Shown piece after piece: positions 33,085-42,722 of a DNA stretch of 64,000 bases. The DNA is taken from the NCBI GenBank assembly GCA_910578645.1, contig CAJTQI010000003.1, forward strand, positions 124,001 through 188,000, read 5' to 3'. This stretch comes from an uncultured Lachnospiraceae bacterium (GTDB taxonomy: Bacteria; Bacillota; Clostridia; Lachnospirales; Lachnospiraceae). Within the stretch, counting starts at the first letter, position 1, and every line of letters starts with the position of its first letter. The notes under the pieces are model-generated. The model was not told the origin of the DNA, searched no databases, and was given only the letters and a program-made list of their open reading frames with translations. Position numbers and translations under genes: made by a program.

Positions 33085-34324
33085 TCTGATGGTTACGTTC
33101 TCTTGTCATGGCGCCTTCTTCCAGGTTCATGCCTTTTAAAATGGCGTCTTTGCCGAATTTATTTTTGATGTCGATTACCGCCTGCTGTATTTTACGGCTC
33201 CGTTCCAGTTCTTCGGCATCCACGAAGAAATTGTACTGGCGGTATTCTTCGGGCATGACATGGTTGCAGGTGATATTGACGCGGCGTATGCCGCAGGATG
33301 GATTTACAATACGCTTGTACAGTGTTGTCACTGCCGGGACAAGCAGAAGGTCGGAATTGGTCTCCGTATCCAGTGTGGCGCTGCCGTGGGCAGAAGGAAT
33401 ATTCAACCTGTTGGAATAGCCTACGTGCAGGGTGATGGATTTGGTGACCAGTTTTTTTTCTACCAGCTCCAGGCAGAGCAAGTCCATCATCTCCTTGGCA
33501 ATCAGCATACCCTTTTCGTAAGGATAGTCGCAGGAAAGTACTTGTCCGCTGCCAATGCAGTTGGAGTGTGACTTATAGGATTTGATGTCTGCCATGGTGA
33601 CGGGCTCCCTGCCCCATGCATGGTCTATAAGCAGCTCCGCGTCAATTCCAAAGAGACGGTAAAGGAAATTTTCGTCGGCCTCGGCAATATCTTTCATCGT
33701 GCGTATGCCGTAAGGCTCTAAGCGTTTAGCTGTTCCTGAACCGATGCGCCAGAAATCGGTGAGCGGTTTATGGCTCCACAGGCTGTCGCGGTAGCTCTCC
33801 TCGTCCAGTTCCCCGATGAAATCATCGGCATGCTTGGCGGTGATATCCAGGGCAACTTTGGAAAGGTAGAGGTTGGTTCCCACACCGCAGGTGGCGCGGA
33901 TGCCGGTGCTATAATAGATGTCATCCATAATCTTTTGTCCAAGCCCACGGGCGGACAGACGATATAGACTCAGATAATCCGTAACATCCATGAAGACTTC
34001 GTCTATGGAATAGACATGGATGTCTTCCGGGGCAACATATTTTAAGTAGATAGCATAAATGTCTGCCGCCGTATCTATATATTTCTGCATCCGCGGCGGC
34101 GCCGTCAAATATTTGACATGTTTTGGAATTTCAAAGAGCCGACAGCGGTTTTTGATACCCAATGCCTTCATAGCAGGCGTGATGGCAAGACAGATAGTCT
34201 TCTCGGTGCGTTGCGGGTCTGCAACAACCAGGTTTACAGTCATCGGGTCAAGGCCGCGTGCTACGCATTCTACGGATGCGTAGAAAGATTTCAGGTCGAT
34301 ACACAGGTAAGTGTGCTGCTTCAT
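33059..34324 (-). CDS. Y-family DNA polymerase (UmuC/DinB type)
   Basis: 421 residues. The catalytic start MKQHTYLCIDLKSFYASVEC carries the first metal Asp and the steric gate region; YSIDEVFMDVTDY carries the second acidic pair; FWRIGSGTAKRLEPYGI is the helix-hairpin-helix. The Y-family pattern with a YolD partner matches UvrX/YqjW-type translesion polymerases. The start at 34324 follows AAAGGAA; the longer upstream frame is low-complexity intergenic sequence. It is likely induced by DNA damage, but I see no clear LexA box. Confidence 0.93.
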   Translation of the reverse strand: MKQHTYLCIDLKSFYASVECVARGLDPMTVNLVVADPQRTEKTICLAITPAMKALGIKNRCRLFEIPKHVKYLTAPPRMQKYIDTAADIYAIYLKYVAPEDIHVYSIDEVFMDVTDYLSLYRLSARGLGQKIMDDIYYSTGIRATCGVGTNLYLSKVALDITAKHADDFIGELDEESYRDSLWSHKPLTDFWRIGSGTAKRLEPYGIRTMKDIAEADENFLYRLFGIDAELLIDHAWGREPVTMADIKSYKSHSNCIGSGQVLSCDYPYEKGMLIAKEMMDLLCLELVEKKLVTKSITLHVGYSNRLNIPSAHGSATLDTETNSDLLLVPAVTTLYKRIVNPSCGIRRVNITCNHVMPEEYRQYNFFVDAEELERSRKIQQAVIDIKNKFGKDAILKGMNLEEGAMTRERNHQIGGHKSGE

Positions 34325-34517
34325 GTGCCAAAGTTCCTTTCCAGTTGTATAATAAGAAGTATAGCATACAAACATATGTTTGCATACTGAAAAGATTTGG
34401 AAAAGAAAAAATAGTGATTGCAGCTTATAGTAGAAAAATGATAGAATACTTTTAGTTGTCTGGAAAAGCATGGCAAAAAGATATTCAGAATGATGTGCGT
34501 TAAAGAGGAACCTATCA

Positions 34518-35789
34518 ATGAGTATAATCAGCAGTAAAGATGTCAACGAGATTATCAGGAAGACATTGGGAATCATCAATCAGAAAATTATGAACCACGG
34601 GGAGATTACAGGTTATATTTTCTATAAGATGATGGAGTATGAGAACACATACACGGACCAGCATTATACGGAGCAGGAACTGGTGGATTACACCATGCTC
34701 GGCATCCTGCATGACATCGGACTTTATAAGGCGGACAATATCCAGAGCGTGAGTGATTTTGAGACGAAAAATCCATGGCCGCATTCCGTTTACGGATTTT
34801 TGTTTTTAAAATATCTCTCACCTATGGAGGACAAGGCGGAGGTAGTGCTGTATCATCACCTGGATTATAACAGGCATAACCTGATACAAAGCCGTTATAA
34901 ACACACCATAGAGCTTCTTAGCCTGGCGGACAAGATGGATACCTTTTTACATTTGAAAGAAGAGAACCTGGCGCCGGACTATTTCGTGAAATACAGAGAT
35001 ATCAAATTCTCGGGCGCGGCGTTAGACATTTTCCACAGAGCCCAGGAGCGATATGAGATTACGGAGAATTTAGTGAACGGCAAGTACAGGGAAGAACTGC
35101 AAGTACTGTTGGCGAAACGGGCATTTTCGGAGAAGTATAAGCGGCGTTTTCTGGAGATGTTAGTGTACTCGATTGATTTCAGGAGTGAGCACACGGTTAT
35201 ACATACGCTTGCTACAGTAAACTTTGCGGAGCAGTTGGGGCGCCTTGCGAGGTTGTCGGGCAGGGAGATGCGGGATTTACATTACGGGGCGCTTTTGCAT
35301 GATTTGGGTAAGATTGCGATTCCTGTCAGTATTTTGGAATCTACAGGAAGACTAAGCGACGAAGAGATGAAAGTTATGAAAGCCCATGTCCGCATTACGG
35401 AGATGATTCTGGAAGGCGTGGTGGATGATTCGGTACTGCAGATTGCAGTCAGGCATCATGAGAAACTGGATGGCACGGGCTACCATAAGGGGCTGAAGGC
35501 GGAAGAACTGACACTGCCGCAGCAGATTATTGCGGTGGCGGATATTCTGAGCGCACTCTACGGCAAGCGCAGCTATAAGGCGGCATTCGATAAGGAGAAA
35601 ATACTGGATATCATGAATGGCGATGCGGACCAGGGAAAGATTAACAAGAACGTCGTCACAAGCTTAGAGCGCAATTATGACAGCATTATCAAGAAGTTTG
35701 AGAGACAGAAGGAAGATACGATTGGCCTGTACCTAAAGATTAAGGAACAGTATGCGGTGATGACCGAGAGGCTTAAGATGTTTGACTGA
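34518..35789 (+). CDS. HD-GYP-type phosphodiesterase with an additional HD domain
   Basis: 423 residues. The first half has an HD-type site (MLGILHDIGLYKADN and VVLYHHLDYNRHN). The second half is an HD-GYP domain: LHYGALLHDLGKIAIP, MKAHVRITEMIL, and AVRHHEKLDGTGYHKGL, where the usual GYP is GYH. It probably hydrolyses cyclic di-GMP, and may balance the two GGDEF proteins of the window. AGAGGAACC lies before the ATG. No sensor or membrane domain. Confidence 0.88.
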   Translation: MSIISSKDVNEIIRKTLGIINQKIMNHGEITGYIFYKMMEYENTYTDQHYTEQELVDYTMLGILHDIGLYKADNIQSVSDFETKNPWPHSVYGFLFLKYLSPMEDKAEVVLYHHLDYNRHNLIQSRYKHTIELLSLADKMDTFLHLKEENLAPDYFVKYRDIKFSGAALDIFHRAQERYEITENLVNGKYREELQVLLAKRAFSEKYKRRFLEMLVYSIDFRSEHTVIHTLATVNFAEQLGRLARLSGREMRDLHYGALLHDLGKIAIPVSILESTGRLSDEEMKVMKAHVRITEMILEGVVDDSVLQIAVRHHEKLDGTGYHKGLKAEELTLPQQIIAVADILSALYGKRSYKAAFDKEKILDIMNGDADQGKINKNVVTSLERNYDSIIKKFERQKEDTIGLYLKIKEQYAVMTERLKMFD

Positions 35790-35887
35790 TAACAATATGT
35801 ATTCTAGGCATTTTTTTGTGCTTAACTAAGAGGAGGGTGCAAGAGTGGCTGCGAGAGTACATCAATAAAAACGGAGGACGAACAAAA

Positions 35888-37006
35888 ATGGAAAAAGCAA
35901 ATGTATATTTTACGTCATTTAAGGCGACAGGACATGAGAATCTTTTGCAGAAACTCCATCGCCTGATGAAAGCAGCGGGATTTGAGAATATTGACTTTCA
36001 GGATAAGTATGCGGCAATTAAGATTCATTTCGGCGAGTATGGAAATCTGGCATTTCTGCGTCCTAATTATGCCAGGGTGGTAGCTGACTATGTCAAGGAG
36101 CTTGGGGGAAAACCATATCTGACAGACTGTAATACGCTGTATGTGGGGAGCAGGAAGAATGCATTGGACCATCTGGAGACTGCCTATATGAATGGCTTTT
36201 CTCCCTATCAGACAGGGTGTCATGTGATTATCGGAGACGGGCTTAAGGGTACCGACGAGACCCTTGTGCCTGTCAATGGCGAATATGTGAAAGAGGCGAA
36301 GATAGGCCATGCGGTGATGGATGCGGATGTTTTTATTTCCCTGACTCATTTTAAGGGGCATGAGGCGGCAGGTTTTGGCGGTGCCCTTAAGAATATCGGC
36401 ATGGGCAGCGGCTCCAGGGGCGGCAAGATGGAGCAGCACTGCGATGGCAAGCCCAATGTGGACGATTCTTTGTGTGTAGGATGCGGGGCATGTGACAAAA
36501 TATGTGCCCATGCAGCTCCTGTGATTGAGAATGGAAAAGCGAAGATTGACCATGATAAATGTGTGGGATGCGGACGCTGTCTGGCAGTTTGCCCGAAGGA
36601 TGCGATTTCTGCGGAGTCCTCGGATTCGGTGGCACTGTTGAATTATAAGATTGCGGAGTACAGTCTGGCAGTGTGCAAAGACCGTCCTTGTTTCCATATT
36701 TCCCTCATATGCGACGTATCGCCCAACTGCGACTGTCATTCGGAGAATGATATTCCGATTATTCCTGATGTGGGGATGTTGGCATCCTTTGACCCTGTGG
36801 CGTTAGATAAGGCATGTGCGGATTTGTGCAACCAGATGGAGCCGGTAAAGAGTAGTATACTGGGAGAAAATTTGGAGAAGCATGGCAATGAAGAGGGACA
36901 CGACCATTTCCATATGACCCATCCTGACGCGGAATGGAAGAGTTGTGTCGCCCATGCAGTCAAGATAGGGCTGGGTACGGACCAGTATGAGTTGATTAAG
37001 ATTTGA
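35888..37006 (+). CDS. DUF362 domain protein with two 4Fe-4S clusters
   Basis: 372 residues. The DUF362 part runs through most of the protein (IKIHFGEYGNLAFLRPNYAR; FISLTHFKGHEAAGFGGALK). A ferredoxin insert near residues 190-245 has CVGCGACDKICAHA and CVGCGRCLAVCPKD. The C-terminus is His-rich (HGNEEGHDHFHMTHPD). It is an iron-sulfur protein of unknown role, common in anaerobes. The ATG at 35888 is nine bases after GGAGG; an in-frame ATG at 35816 has no such support. Confidence 0.9.
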   Translation: MEKANVYFTSFKATGHENLLQKLHRLMKAAGFENIDFQDKYAAIKIHFGEYGNLAFLRPNYARVVADYVKELGGKPYLTDCNTLYVGSRKNALDHLETAYMNGFSPYQTGCHVIIGDGLKGTDETLVPVNGEYVKEAKIGHAVMDADVFISLTHFKGHEAAGFGGALKNIGMGSGSRGGKMEQHCDGKPNVDDSLCVGCGACDKICAHAAPVIENGKAKIDHDKCVGCGRCLAVCPKDAISAESSDSVALLNYKIAEYSLAVCKDRPCFHISLICDVSPNCDCHSENDIPIIPDVGMLASFDPVALDKACADLCNQMEPVKSSILGENLEKHGNEEGHDHFHMTHPDAEWKSCVAHAVKIGLGTDQYELIKI

Positions 37007-37069
37007 GATAAGTGATATAGCGGCTGTCCCGCGGTTGCGCGGTAAATCTTGAGGACATGGAGGCGTGTT

Positions 37070-38869
37070 ATGGATATAGATGCCAGGTTAGGCAGACTTC
37101 GGAAATTGATGAGAGAGCGGAATCTTTCCGCATATATCATTCCTACGGAAGATTTCCACGGCTCAGAGTATGTGGGGGAATATTTTAAAGCCAGAGAATA
37201 TATGTCCGGATTTACCGGCTCGGCGGGTACTCTAGTCGTGCTGCCTGACCAGGCGGCGTTGTGGACGGATGGCCGATATTTTATCCAGGCGGCACAGCAG
37301 CTTGCCGGCAGCTCAATTGCGCTTATGCGTATGGGGCAGCCTGGTGTGCCCGCGCTTGAGGAATATTTGAATGATATGCTTACAGAGGGCAGCGTGGTGG
37401 GCTTTGACGGGCGCACGCTCAGTCAGCGTTTTGTGCACAAGATGGCACAGAAGACGGCGGCAAAGAAAATCTCCTTCGCAGGCGGAGAGGACTTGGTGGA
37501 TATGGTCTGGATAGGCCGTCCGCCTATGTCCGCAAAGCCTGTGTGGGAAATCAGTACGGATTATACAGGAAGGAGCAGGGAGGAGAAACTGTGCGGCGTA
37601 CAGGAACAGATGCGTGCGCAGGGAGCGGACATCCTGCTTCTTACTGCCTTGGATGAGATTGCATGGCTGCTCAACCTGCGTGGCGACGATGTGGCATACA
37701 CGCCTGTTTTCATGGCCTATCTTGTGGTGGAGCAGGGACAGACATATCTTTATGCCCACAGGGAGGCTTTTTCGGAAGAAATTCTTGAGAAGCTTTCTGA
37801 GGCGCAAGTAACGGTGGATGCCTATGAGGCGGTGGAACAGAAACTGCAGGAAATTCCGGCATTGAGCAGGGTGTGGTGTGACAGCGGCAGCGTGAATTAC
37901 AGGCTGTATAACAGTGTGCCTGCGGCGGCAGAGAGAATTGACAAAGACAGTCCCGTCCTTCATATGAAAGCTGTCAAGACGCTACAGGAGATGGCGCATA
38001 TACGGGATGCCCATGTGAAGGACGGCGTGGCGGTGACGAAGTTTATGCGCTGGCTGAAAACGAGTGCGGACAGGGAAAAAATTACGGAGCTTGACGCCGC
38101 CAGGAAGTTAGAGACATTCCGCAGGAAGATGGAAGGATATCTGGGAGCTAGCTTTGAACCCATTATCGCTTACGGCGCCCACGGGGCGGTAGTGCATTAT
38201 GAGCCCACTGAGGAGACGGATGTACAGATTGTGGCGGGAGGCTTGTGCCTTGCGGATACGGGCGGGCATTACGTGGATGGCACCACAGATGTCACGCGCA
38301 CCTTGGCCATTGGGACGGTAACGGAGGAAGAAAAGAGATATTATACGCTTGTGCTTCGGGGGCATTTGGCGCTTGGGGCGGCACGGTTTGTGAAAGGCGT
38401 TTCCGGGCAGAACCTGGATGTGCTCGCCAGGGAACCTCTGTGGGAGGAGGGGCTTGACTATAATCATGGCACCGGACATGGCGTAGGATATCTTCTGAAT
38501 GTACATGAAGGACCCCAACGGTTCCAGTGGCGCATCACGGAGACATCGGGGAATGTCCCTCTTGAAGAAGGTATGGTGCTCTCCAATGAGCCGGGCATTT
38601 ATCTGGAAGGAAAGTTTGGCATCCGCCATGAGAATCTTGTGCTGTGCCGTATGGGAGAGAGGAATGGGCATGGACAGTTTATGTATTTAGAGCCGCTTAC
38701 CATGGTGCCTTTTGACCGGGATGCGGTGCTGCCGGAACTTTTGTCAAGACGGGAATTGCAATGGCTGAATGCGTACCAGGAGAAAGTGTATGAGAGCCTC
38801 TCACCATATTTTGAGGGCGAAGAATTGGCGTGGTTACGCAGGGCAACGGAAGAATTGTCCCATGCATAG
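37070..38869 (+). CDS. Aminopeptidase P family protein (M24)
   Basis: 599 residues, the long three-domain form seen in eukaryotic XPNPEP1 and many Clostridia. Two creatinase-like N-terminal domains precede the M24 catalytic domain, with metal ligands in LCLADTGGHYVDGTTDVTRT, HGTGHGVGYLLNVHEGP, SNEPGIYLEGKFGIRHENLV. It removes the N-terminal residue before proline. GGAGG lies seven bases before the ATG at 37070. The protein has no signal peptide. Confidence 0.94.
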   Translation: MDIDARLGRLRKLMRERNLSAYIIPTEDFHGSEYVGEYFKAREYMSGFTGSAGTLVVLPDQAALWTDGRYFIQAAQQLAGSSIALMRMGQPGVPALEEYLNDMLTEGSVVGFDGRTLSQRFVHKMAQKTAAKKISFAGGEDLVDMVWIGRPPMSAKPVWEISTDYTGRSREEKLCGVQEQMRAQGADILLLTALDEIAWLLNLRGDDVAYTPVFMAYLVVEQGQTYLYAHREAFSEEILEKLSEAQVTVDAYEAVEQKLQEIPALSRVWCDSGSVNYRLYNSVPAAAERIDKDSPVLHMKAVKTLQEMAHIRDAHVKDGVAVTKFMRWLKTSADREKITELDAARKLETFRRKMEGYLGASFEPIIAYGAHGAVVHYEPTEETDVQIVAGGLCLADTGGHYVDGTTDVTRTLAIGTVTEEEKRYYTLVLRGHLALGAARFVKGVSGQNLDVLAREPLWEEGLDYNHGTGHGVGYLLNVHEGPQRFQWRITETSGNVPLEEGMVLSNEPGIYLEGKFGIRHENLVLCRMGERNGHGQFMYLEPLTMVPFDRDAVLPELLSRRELQWLNAYQEKVYESLSPYFEGEELAWLRRATEELSHA

Positions 38870-39008
38870 CGTATGAGATTGTCGGTAAAGTTTAGGAAAT
38901 AAATGATTTTGCAGGTAATTTATGGTATACTTTTGTGTGAGATGGCAGGAACCACATGGATGTAGTTTAAGTGTGGGAATACATTACAGAAATAGGAGGT
39001 ATTAAAGG

Positions 39009-39572
39009 ATGGCACATCAGAATTTATCGGCTGCGGAAGCAGTGGAAAAATTAAAAGAAGGGAACAAGCGGTACCTGGAGGCGGCGAGTAATCCGGGAGA
39101 TATATCCTTACAGATTCGCAAGAAGACATGTGATGAAGGACAGGAGCCTTATGCAGTTGTCATAACCTGTTCGGACTCAAGAGTTATTCCCGAGAGTATT
39201 TTTACGGCAGGAATCGGCGAATTATTTGTCATCCGCGTGGCAGGCAATGTGATTGACAATCACCAGTTGGGCAGCATCGAATATGCGGCCGAGCATCTTG
39301 GCTGTAATCTTGTGCTTGTGTTGGGACATACTCACTGCGGTGCGGTGGGAGCGGCAATGGGAAGTGAGGTTTCAGGTTTCGTGAAATCTATTACTGACCA
39401 GATACGCCGGGCGATTGGTGATGAGAAGGACGAGATTCAGGCAAGCCGTTTGAATGTTGCGCAGAGTGTATCTGTGATTAAGGAAAGTTTAAAACTCAAA
39501 GAAGAGGATACACTAAAGGTAAGCGGGGCAATTTACCATATTGATACTGGAAATGTAGAATTTATGGATTAA
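39009..39572 (+). CDS. Beta-class carbonic anhydrase
   Basis: 187 residues. Zinc ligands are Cys54 in ITCSDSRVIPE, His107 and Cys110 in LGHTHCGAV; Asp56 and Arg58 form the usual dyad. It converts CO2 and bicarbonate in the cytoplasm. AATAGGAGG lies ten bases before the ATG. A possible -10 element TATACT is at 38936-38941. It is followed 40 bp later by rubrerythrin. Confidence 0.94.
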   Translation: MAHQNLSAAEAVEKLKEGNKRYLEAASNPGDISLQIRKKTCDEGQEPYAVVITCSDSRVIPESIFTAGIGELFVIRVAGNVIDNHQLGSIEYAAEHLGCNLVLVLGHTHCGAVGAAMGSEVSGFVKSITDQIRRAIGDEKDEIQASRLNVAQSVSVIKESLKLKEEDTLKVSGAIYHIDTGNVEFMD

Positions 39573-39612
39573 CCTGAAGAAGCGATAACATCATTGAATA
39601 TGGAGGGCAACT

Positions 39613-40167
39613 ATGGCACAGACAGAGAATAAGAGTCCTTATGCGGGCACACAGACAGAGAAGAATCTTGCGGCGGCGATTGCCGGGGAATCGGTGGCAA
39701 GAAACAATTATACGTTCTTTGCATCTAAGGCAAAGAAGGAAGGTTTTGAGCAGATTGCGGCAATTTTCCAGGAGACTGCAAATAATGAGAAGGAGCATGC
39801 CAAGATTTGGTATAAAGAGCTGTACGGAATCGGCAGTACGGCGGAAAATCTTGCGGCTGCAGCCCAGGGCGAGAACTATGAGTGGACTGAAATGTATGTC
39901 GGATTTGCAAAAACCGCAGAGGAAGAAGGGTTTCATGAACTGGCAGAGAAATTCCGTATGGTTGCCGCGATTGAGAAACATCACGAGGAGCGTTACCGTG
40001 CGCTTTTAAAGAATGTAGAGATGCAGGAAGTGTTTAGGAAGAGCGAAGTAAAAGTATGGGAATGCCGCAACTGCGGACATATCGTTGTCGGTACACAGGC
40101 GCCTGAAATTTGTCCTGTATGCGCCCATCCCCAGGCATATTTTGAGGTTTGCGCGGATAACTATTAA
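39613..40167 (+). CDS. Rubrerythrin
   Basis: 184 residues: a ferritin-like diiron domain (ExxH-type ligands in NNEKEHAKIWYKEL and AAIEKHHEERYRALL) and a C-terminal rubredoxin domain (CRNCGH ... CPVCAHP). It reduces hydrogen peroxide in anaerobes. TGGAGGGCAACT precedes the ATG. It lies between carbonic anhydrase and a small helical protein. Confidence 0.95.
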   Translation: MAQTENKSPYAGTQTEKNLAAAIAGESVARNNYTFFASKAKKEGFEQIAAIFQETANNEKEHAKIWYKELYGIGSTAENLAAAAQGENYEWTEMYVGFAKTAEEEGFHELAEKFRMVAAIEKHHEERYRALLKNVEMQEVFRKSEVKVWECRNCGHIVVGTQAPEICPVCAHPQAYFEVCADNY

Positions 40168-40233
40168 TCCGTATAAGATTGCTTATACGGCGTATACTGT
40201 CTCTATCAGAAGATAAAAGGAGTTGTATGGATT

Positions 40234-40668
40234 ATGATAGAGCAGGATACGATAAGGCTGCTGCGCGAATGTGACGCGGGAGTAAAGATGGGGATTGACT
40301 CCATTGACGATGTTTTAGAATATGTAAACAGTGAGGAACTCAAAAAACATCTGATTCACTGCAAAGATGGGCATATCAGACTGGATGAGAAGATACGGGC
40401 GCTTTTGAAAGAATATCACGATGAGGGCAAGGAACCGAATCCTATGGCGAAGAGTATGTCATGGCTCAAAACAAATGTAAGGCTGGTAATGCGTGAATCG
40501 GACCAGACGATTGCAGGATTGATGACAGACGGGTGCAATATGGGAGTGAAGTCGCTTAGCAAGTATCTGAACCAGTATAAAGCGGCCGATGAAAAATCCA
40601 GGGAGATTGCGGAGAAGTTAATTAAGCTGGAGGAAGAGTTTGTAGGGCAGATACGGGGTTTCTTATAA
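40234..40668 (+). CDS. Helical-bundle protein, ferritin-like (DUF2383/PA2169-like), function unknown
   Basis: 144 residues, almost all helical, with heptad-like patterns and HCKDGHIRLDEKIRALLKEY near the centre, resembling the DUF2383 ferritin-like group. I cannot see a full diiron ligand set. AAAGGAG lies 11 bases before the ATG. It directly precedes a strong terminator, so it is the last gene of a carbonic anhydrase/rubrerythrin group. Confidence 0.65.
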   Translation: MIEQDTIRLLRECDAGVKMGIDSIDDVLEYVNSEELKKHLIHCKDGHIRLDEKIRALLKEYHDEGKEPNPMAKSMSWLKTNVRLVMRESDQTIAGLMTDGCNMGVKSLSKYLNQYKAADEKSREIAEKLIKLEEEFVGQIRGFL

Positions 40669-40680
40669 GTAGGAAAAGAA

Positions 40681-40729
40681 GAACCGCTGTAAGCAGTAAA
40701 TTTTATTTACTGTCTACGGCGGTTCTTTT
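40681..40729. terminator. Bidirectional terminator between the helical protein and MATE genes
   Basis: A 20-bp stem with 17 matched pairs (GAACCGCTGTAAGCAGTAAA / TTTACTGTCTACGGCGGTTC), with T-runs on both strands. It serves the two convergent genes. Confidence 0.9.
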
Positions 40730-40745
40730 CATCTGGTTGTAAATC

Positions 40746-42125
40746 TTATGTATGTTCGGCCGGAGTGGTATTCGTCGCTATGAGCTTCTCCATTTTCCTG
40801 ACCACTGAAAAGTAGCTGCAGATGAGAATCAAATCTGCCCCTAGCCATGCCATGATTTCCGCATAGAATATACCGGTGCTTCCTATGAGCATAGGCAGCA
40901 AAATGGCAGTCATGGCACGCATAATAAATTCTGCGATGCCCGAAACCATAGGCAGGACGGTGTTACCCATCCCCTGGATGGTGGAACGGGTGATATGCAG
41001 GATATAGAGAACAGGCAGGAAAATACTCATAATGCTAAGATAATAATAGGCAATCTGCAGTGTCTGTTCAAATTCTTCCGGTGTCCCTGAGATAAAACAG
41101 CTAAGGATAGCCTTACCTCCAAGAAGCATGACAGCTGCGATGAGCGACGAAGTAACCAACGAAATCAGGATGGCAGCCCGGGTGCCTTTTCGGATGCGCT
41201 CTGCCTTGCCTGCGCCCAAGTTCTGTCCTGTGTAGGTAACCATGGAATATCCGTAAGAAGTGGCTGCCACTTCCAGGACACCGTAGAGCTTGTTGGTGGC
41301 GGTAAACCCGGCAATGAAGATGACACCGAAGCCGTTGACTACAAACTGTACAATCATACCGCCGATGGATATGATTGCATTCTGGAATGCCATGGGAGAA
41401 CCCAGCATAAGCAGCTTGGCAGGGCGGTGGTCCTGCAAACTGAAATCCGAAGGGCTAAGCGCCAGGAACTCTATCTTGCGGATGTGGTACAGGCAGAAGA
41501 GACTGGAAACAAGCTGGGCAATGAGAGTAGCCACGGCGGCTCCTGCAATGCCGAAGCCCAGGACAATCACGAAGAATAAATCCAGTATGATATTGACGAC
41601 GGCGGCCACAATCATGGCATGTAAAGGAGTCTTGCCATCTCCTAAAGAGCGCAGGACGGTTGCAAATAAGTTATATGCCATCACCACCGGGACACCAAGA
41701 TACATAATGCGCAGGTAGAGGATAGCGTTGTCTATAATTTCCGGCGGCGTCTGTAAAAGTCCGAGGACAGGGCGCACAATCAACTGCCCTGCGCCCAGAA
41801 GCAGCACGGAGGACAGAAGAGATAGAGAAAGGGAGCAGCCGATGGTCTTGCGCAAGTCCTCATGCCTGCCTGCACCAAATTCCTGCGCCATGAGGATGCC
41901 GAATCCTTGAGTGATTCCCTGGATGATGCCAAGCATAAGCCAGTTCAGCCAGTCGGCAGCGCCGATGGCGGCTAGGGCGGTCACACCGAGAGCTTTGCCG
42001 ACGACCATCGTATCCACGACGGTGTAGAGCTGTTGGAAAACATTGCCGACCATAAGCGGCATTGCAAAAGCGAGGATGAGGGAAGCCGGCTTCCCGTCTG
42101 TCATATTTTTAATACGTGCAGCCAT
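40746..42125 (-). CDS. MATE family efflux transporter
   Basis: 459 residues with 12 predicted membrane helices. The family start (LILAFAMPLMVGNVFQQLY, VDTMVVGKALGVTALAAIG) and the matching second half (MLGSPMAFQNAIISIGGMIVQ) are clear. It exports drugs or metabolites with Na+ or H+. The NorM/DinF-like group here is common in gut Clostridia. GGAGGTATCATC lies before the ATG. Substrate is unknown. Confidence 0.92.
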   Translation of the reverse strand: MAARIKNMTDGKPASLILAFAMPLMVGNVFQQLYTVVDTMVVGKALGVTALAAIGAADWLNWLMLGIIQGITQGFGILMAQEFGAGRHEDLRKTIGCSLSLSLLSSVLLLGAGQLIVRPVLGLLQTPPEIIDNAILYLRIMYLGVPVVMAYNLFATVLRSLGDGKTPLHAMIVAAVVNIILDLFFVIVLGFGIAGAAVATLIAQLVSSLFCLYHIRKIEFLALSPSDFSLQDHRPAKLLMLGSPMAFQNAIISIGGMIVQFVVNGFGVIFIAGFTATNKLYGVLEVAATSYGYSMVTYTGQNLGAGKAERIRKGTRAAILISLVTSSLIAAVMLLGGKAILSCFISGTPEEFEQTLQIAYYYLSIMSIFLPVLYILHITRSTIQGMGNTVLPMVSGIAEFIMRAMTAILLPMLIGSTGIFYAEIMAWLGADLILICSYFSVVRKMEKLIATNTTPAEHT

Positions 42126-42722
42126 GATGATACCTCCGTCATAAAAGTTGTAATATTGTAGCGGTTCAATCTCAGAAATATTTCTGATGATTGAATACCT
42201 ATCTTATCAAATCAATGCAGGAATTTCAACACAAAGATGCTGTTTTTTTTGGAATTTTTAAGGCGGGCGCGGTAGAAAATGGCGAGAAAAATATGGGAAG
42301 CCGTAAAAACGTAATATGCCGATACTTATGTAATCATTTCTGGCAGGACATATATCAATCTATTGAATTGTGCGATGATTTCATTTGGGACTTCTGGGAT
42401 TATAGCCGGTGACATATTAAGAATTGATAAAACGGCCATTTTGCCGTCAATTTAAAGACCGATAAGGGACGTATTAGAGTGTCCGGATGGAGGGCATTAT
42501 ACATGACAGATTAATTTTGCATAGTTTTGCATAGAAAGTATATTGCTTTTTCATAATGGATGATGTATTATGAGTTTACATAACCAAATTTACATAATAT
42601 GACAGTTTTTTGACCTGTGATGGCTCGCGAGAACAATGCCATTTTTATAAGAAAGGCCAGTGAATAAGAATATTTTAGGCCTTGCCTAAATTTTGCAGGT
42701 TGAGTAGGAATGGGGGACTATT
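42126..42722. other. AT-rich intergenic region, no gene supported
   Basis: Nearly 600 bp. A 73-codon frame at 42191-42412 has a TTG start, no ribosome site and an amino acid mix unlike its neighbours. Features seen are a sigma-A promoter at 42543-42571, a direct TTTACATAA repeat (42575-42600), and a small hairpin TTTAGGC-CTT-GCCTAAA (about 42675-42691) near the start of the next gene. Confidence 0.5.
42543..42571 (+). promoter_or_regulatory. Promoter of the four-repeat secreted protein
   Basis: TTGCTT, 17 bases, TATTAT, about 150 bp before the ATG. Confidence 0.5.

Noticed and set aside
34325..34579. 85-residue N-terminal extension of the Y-family polymerase
   Set aside because: Low-complexity translation of AT-rich spacer; a proper start with a ribosome site lies at 34324.
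42191..42412. 73-codon frame in the MATE-repeat protein spacer
   Set aside because: TTG start, no ribosome site, no recognisable composition; lies in AT-rich intergenic DNA.
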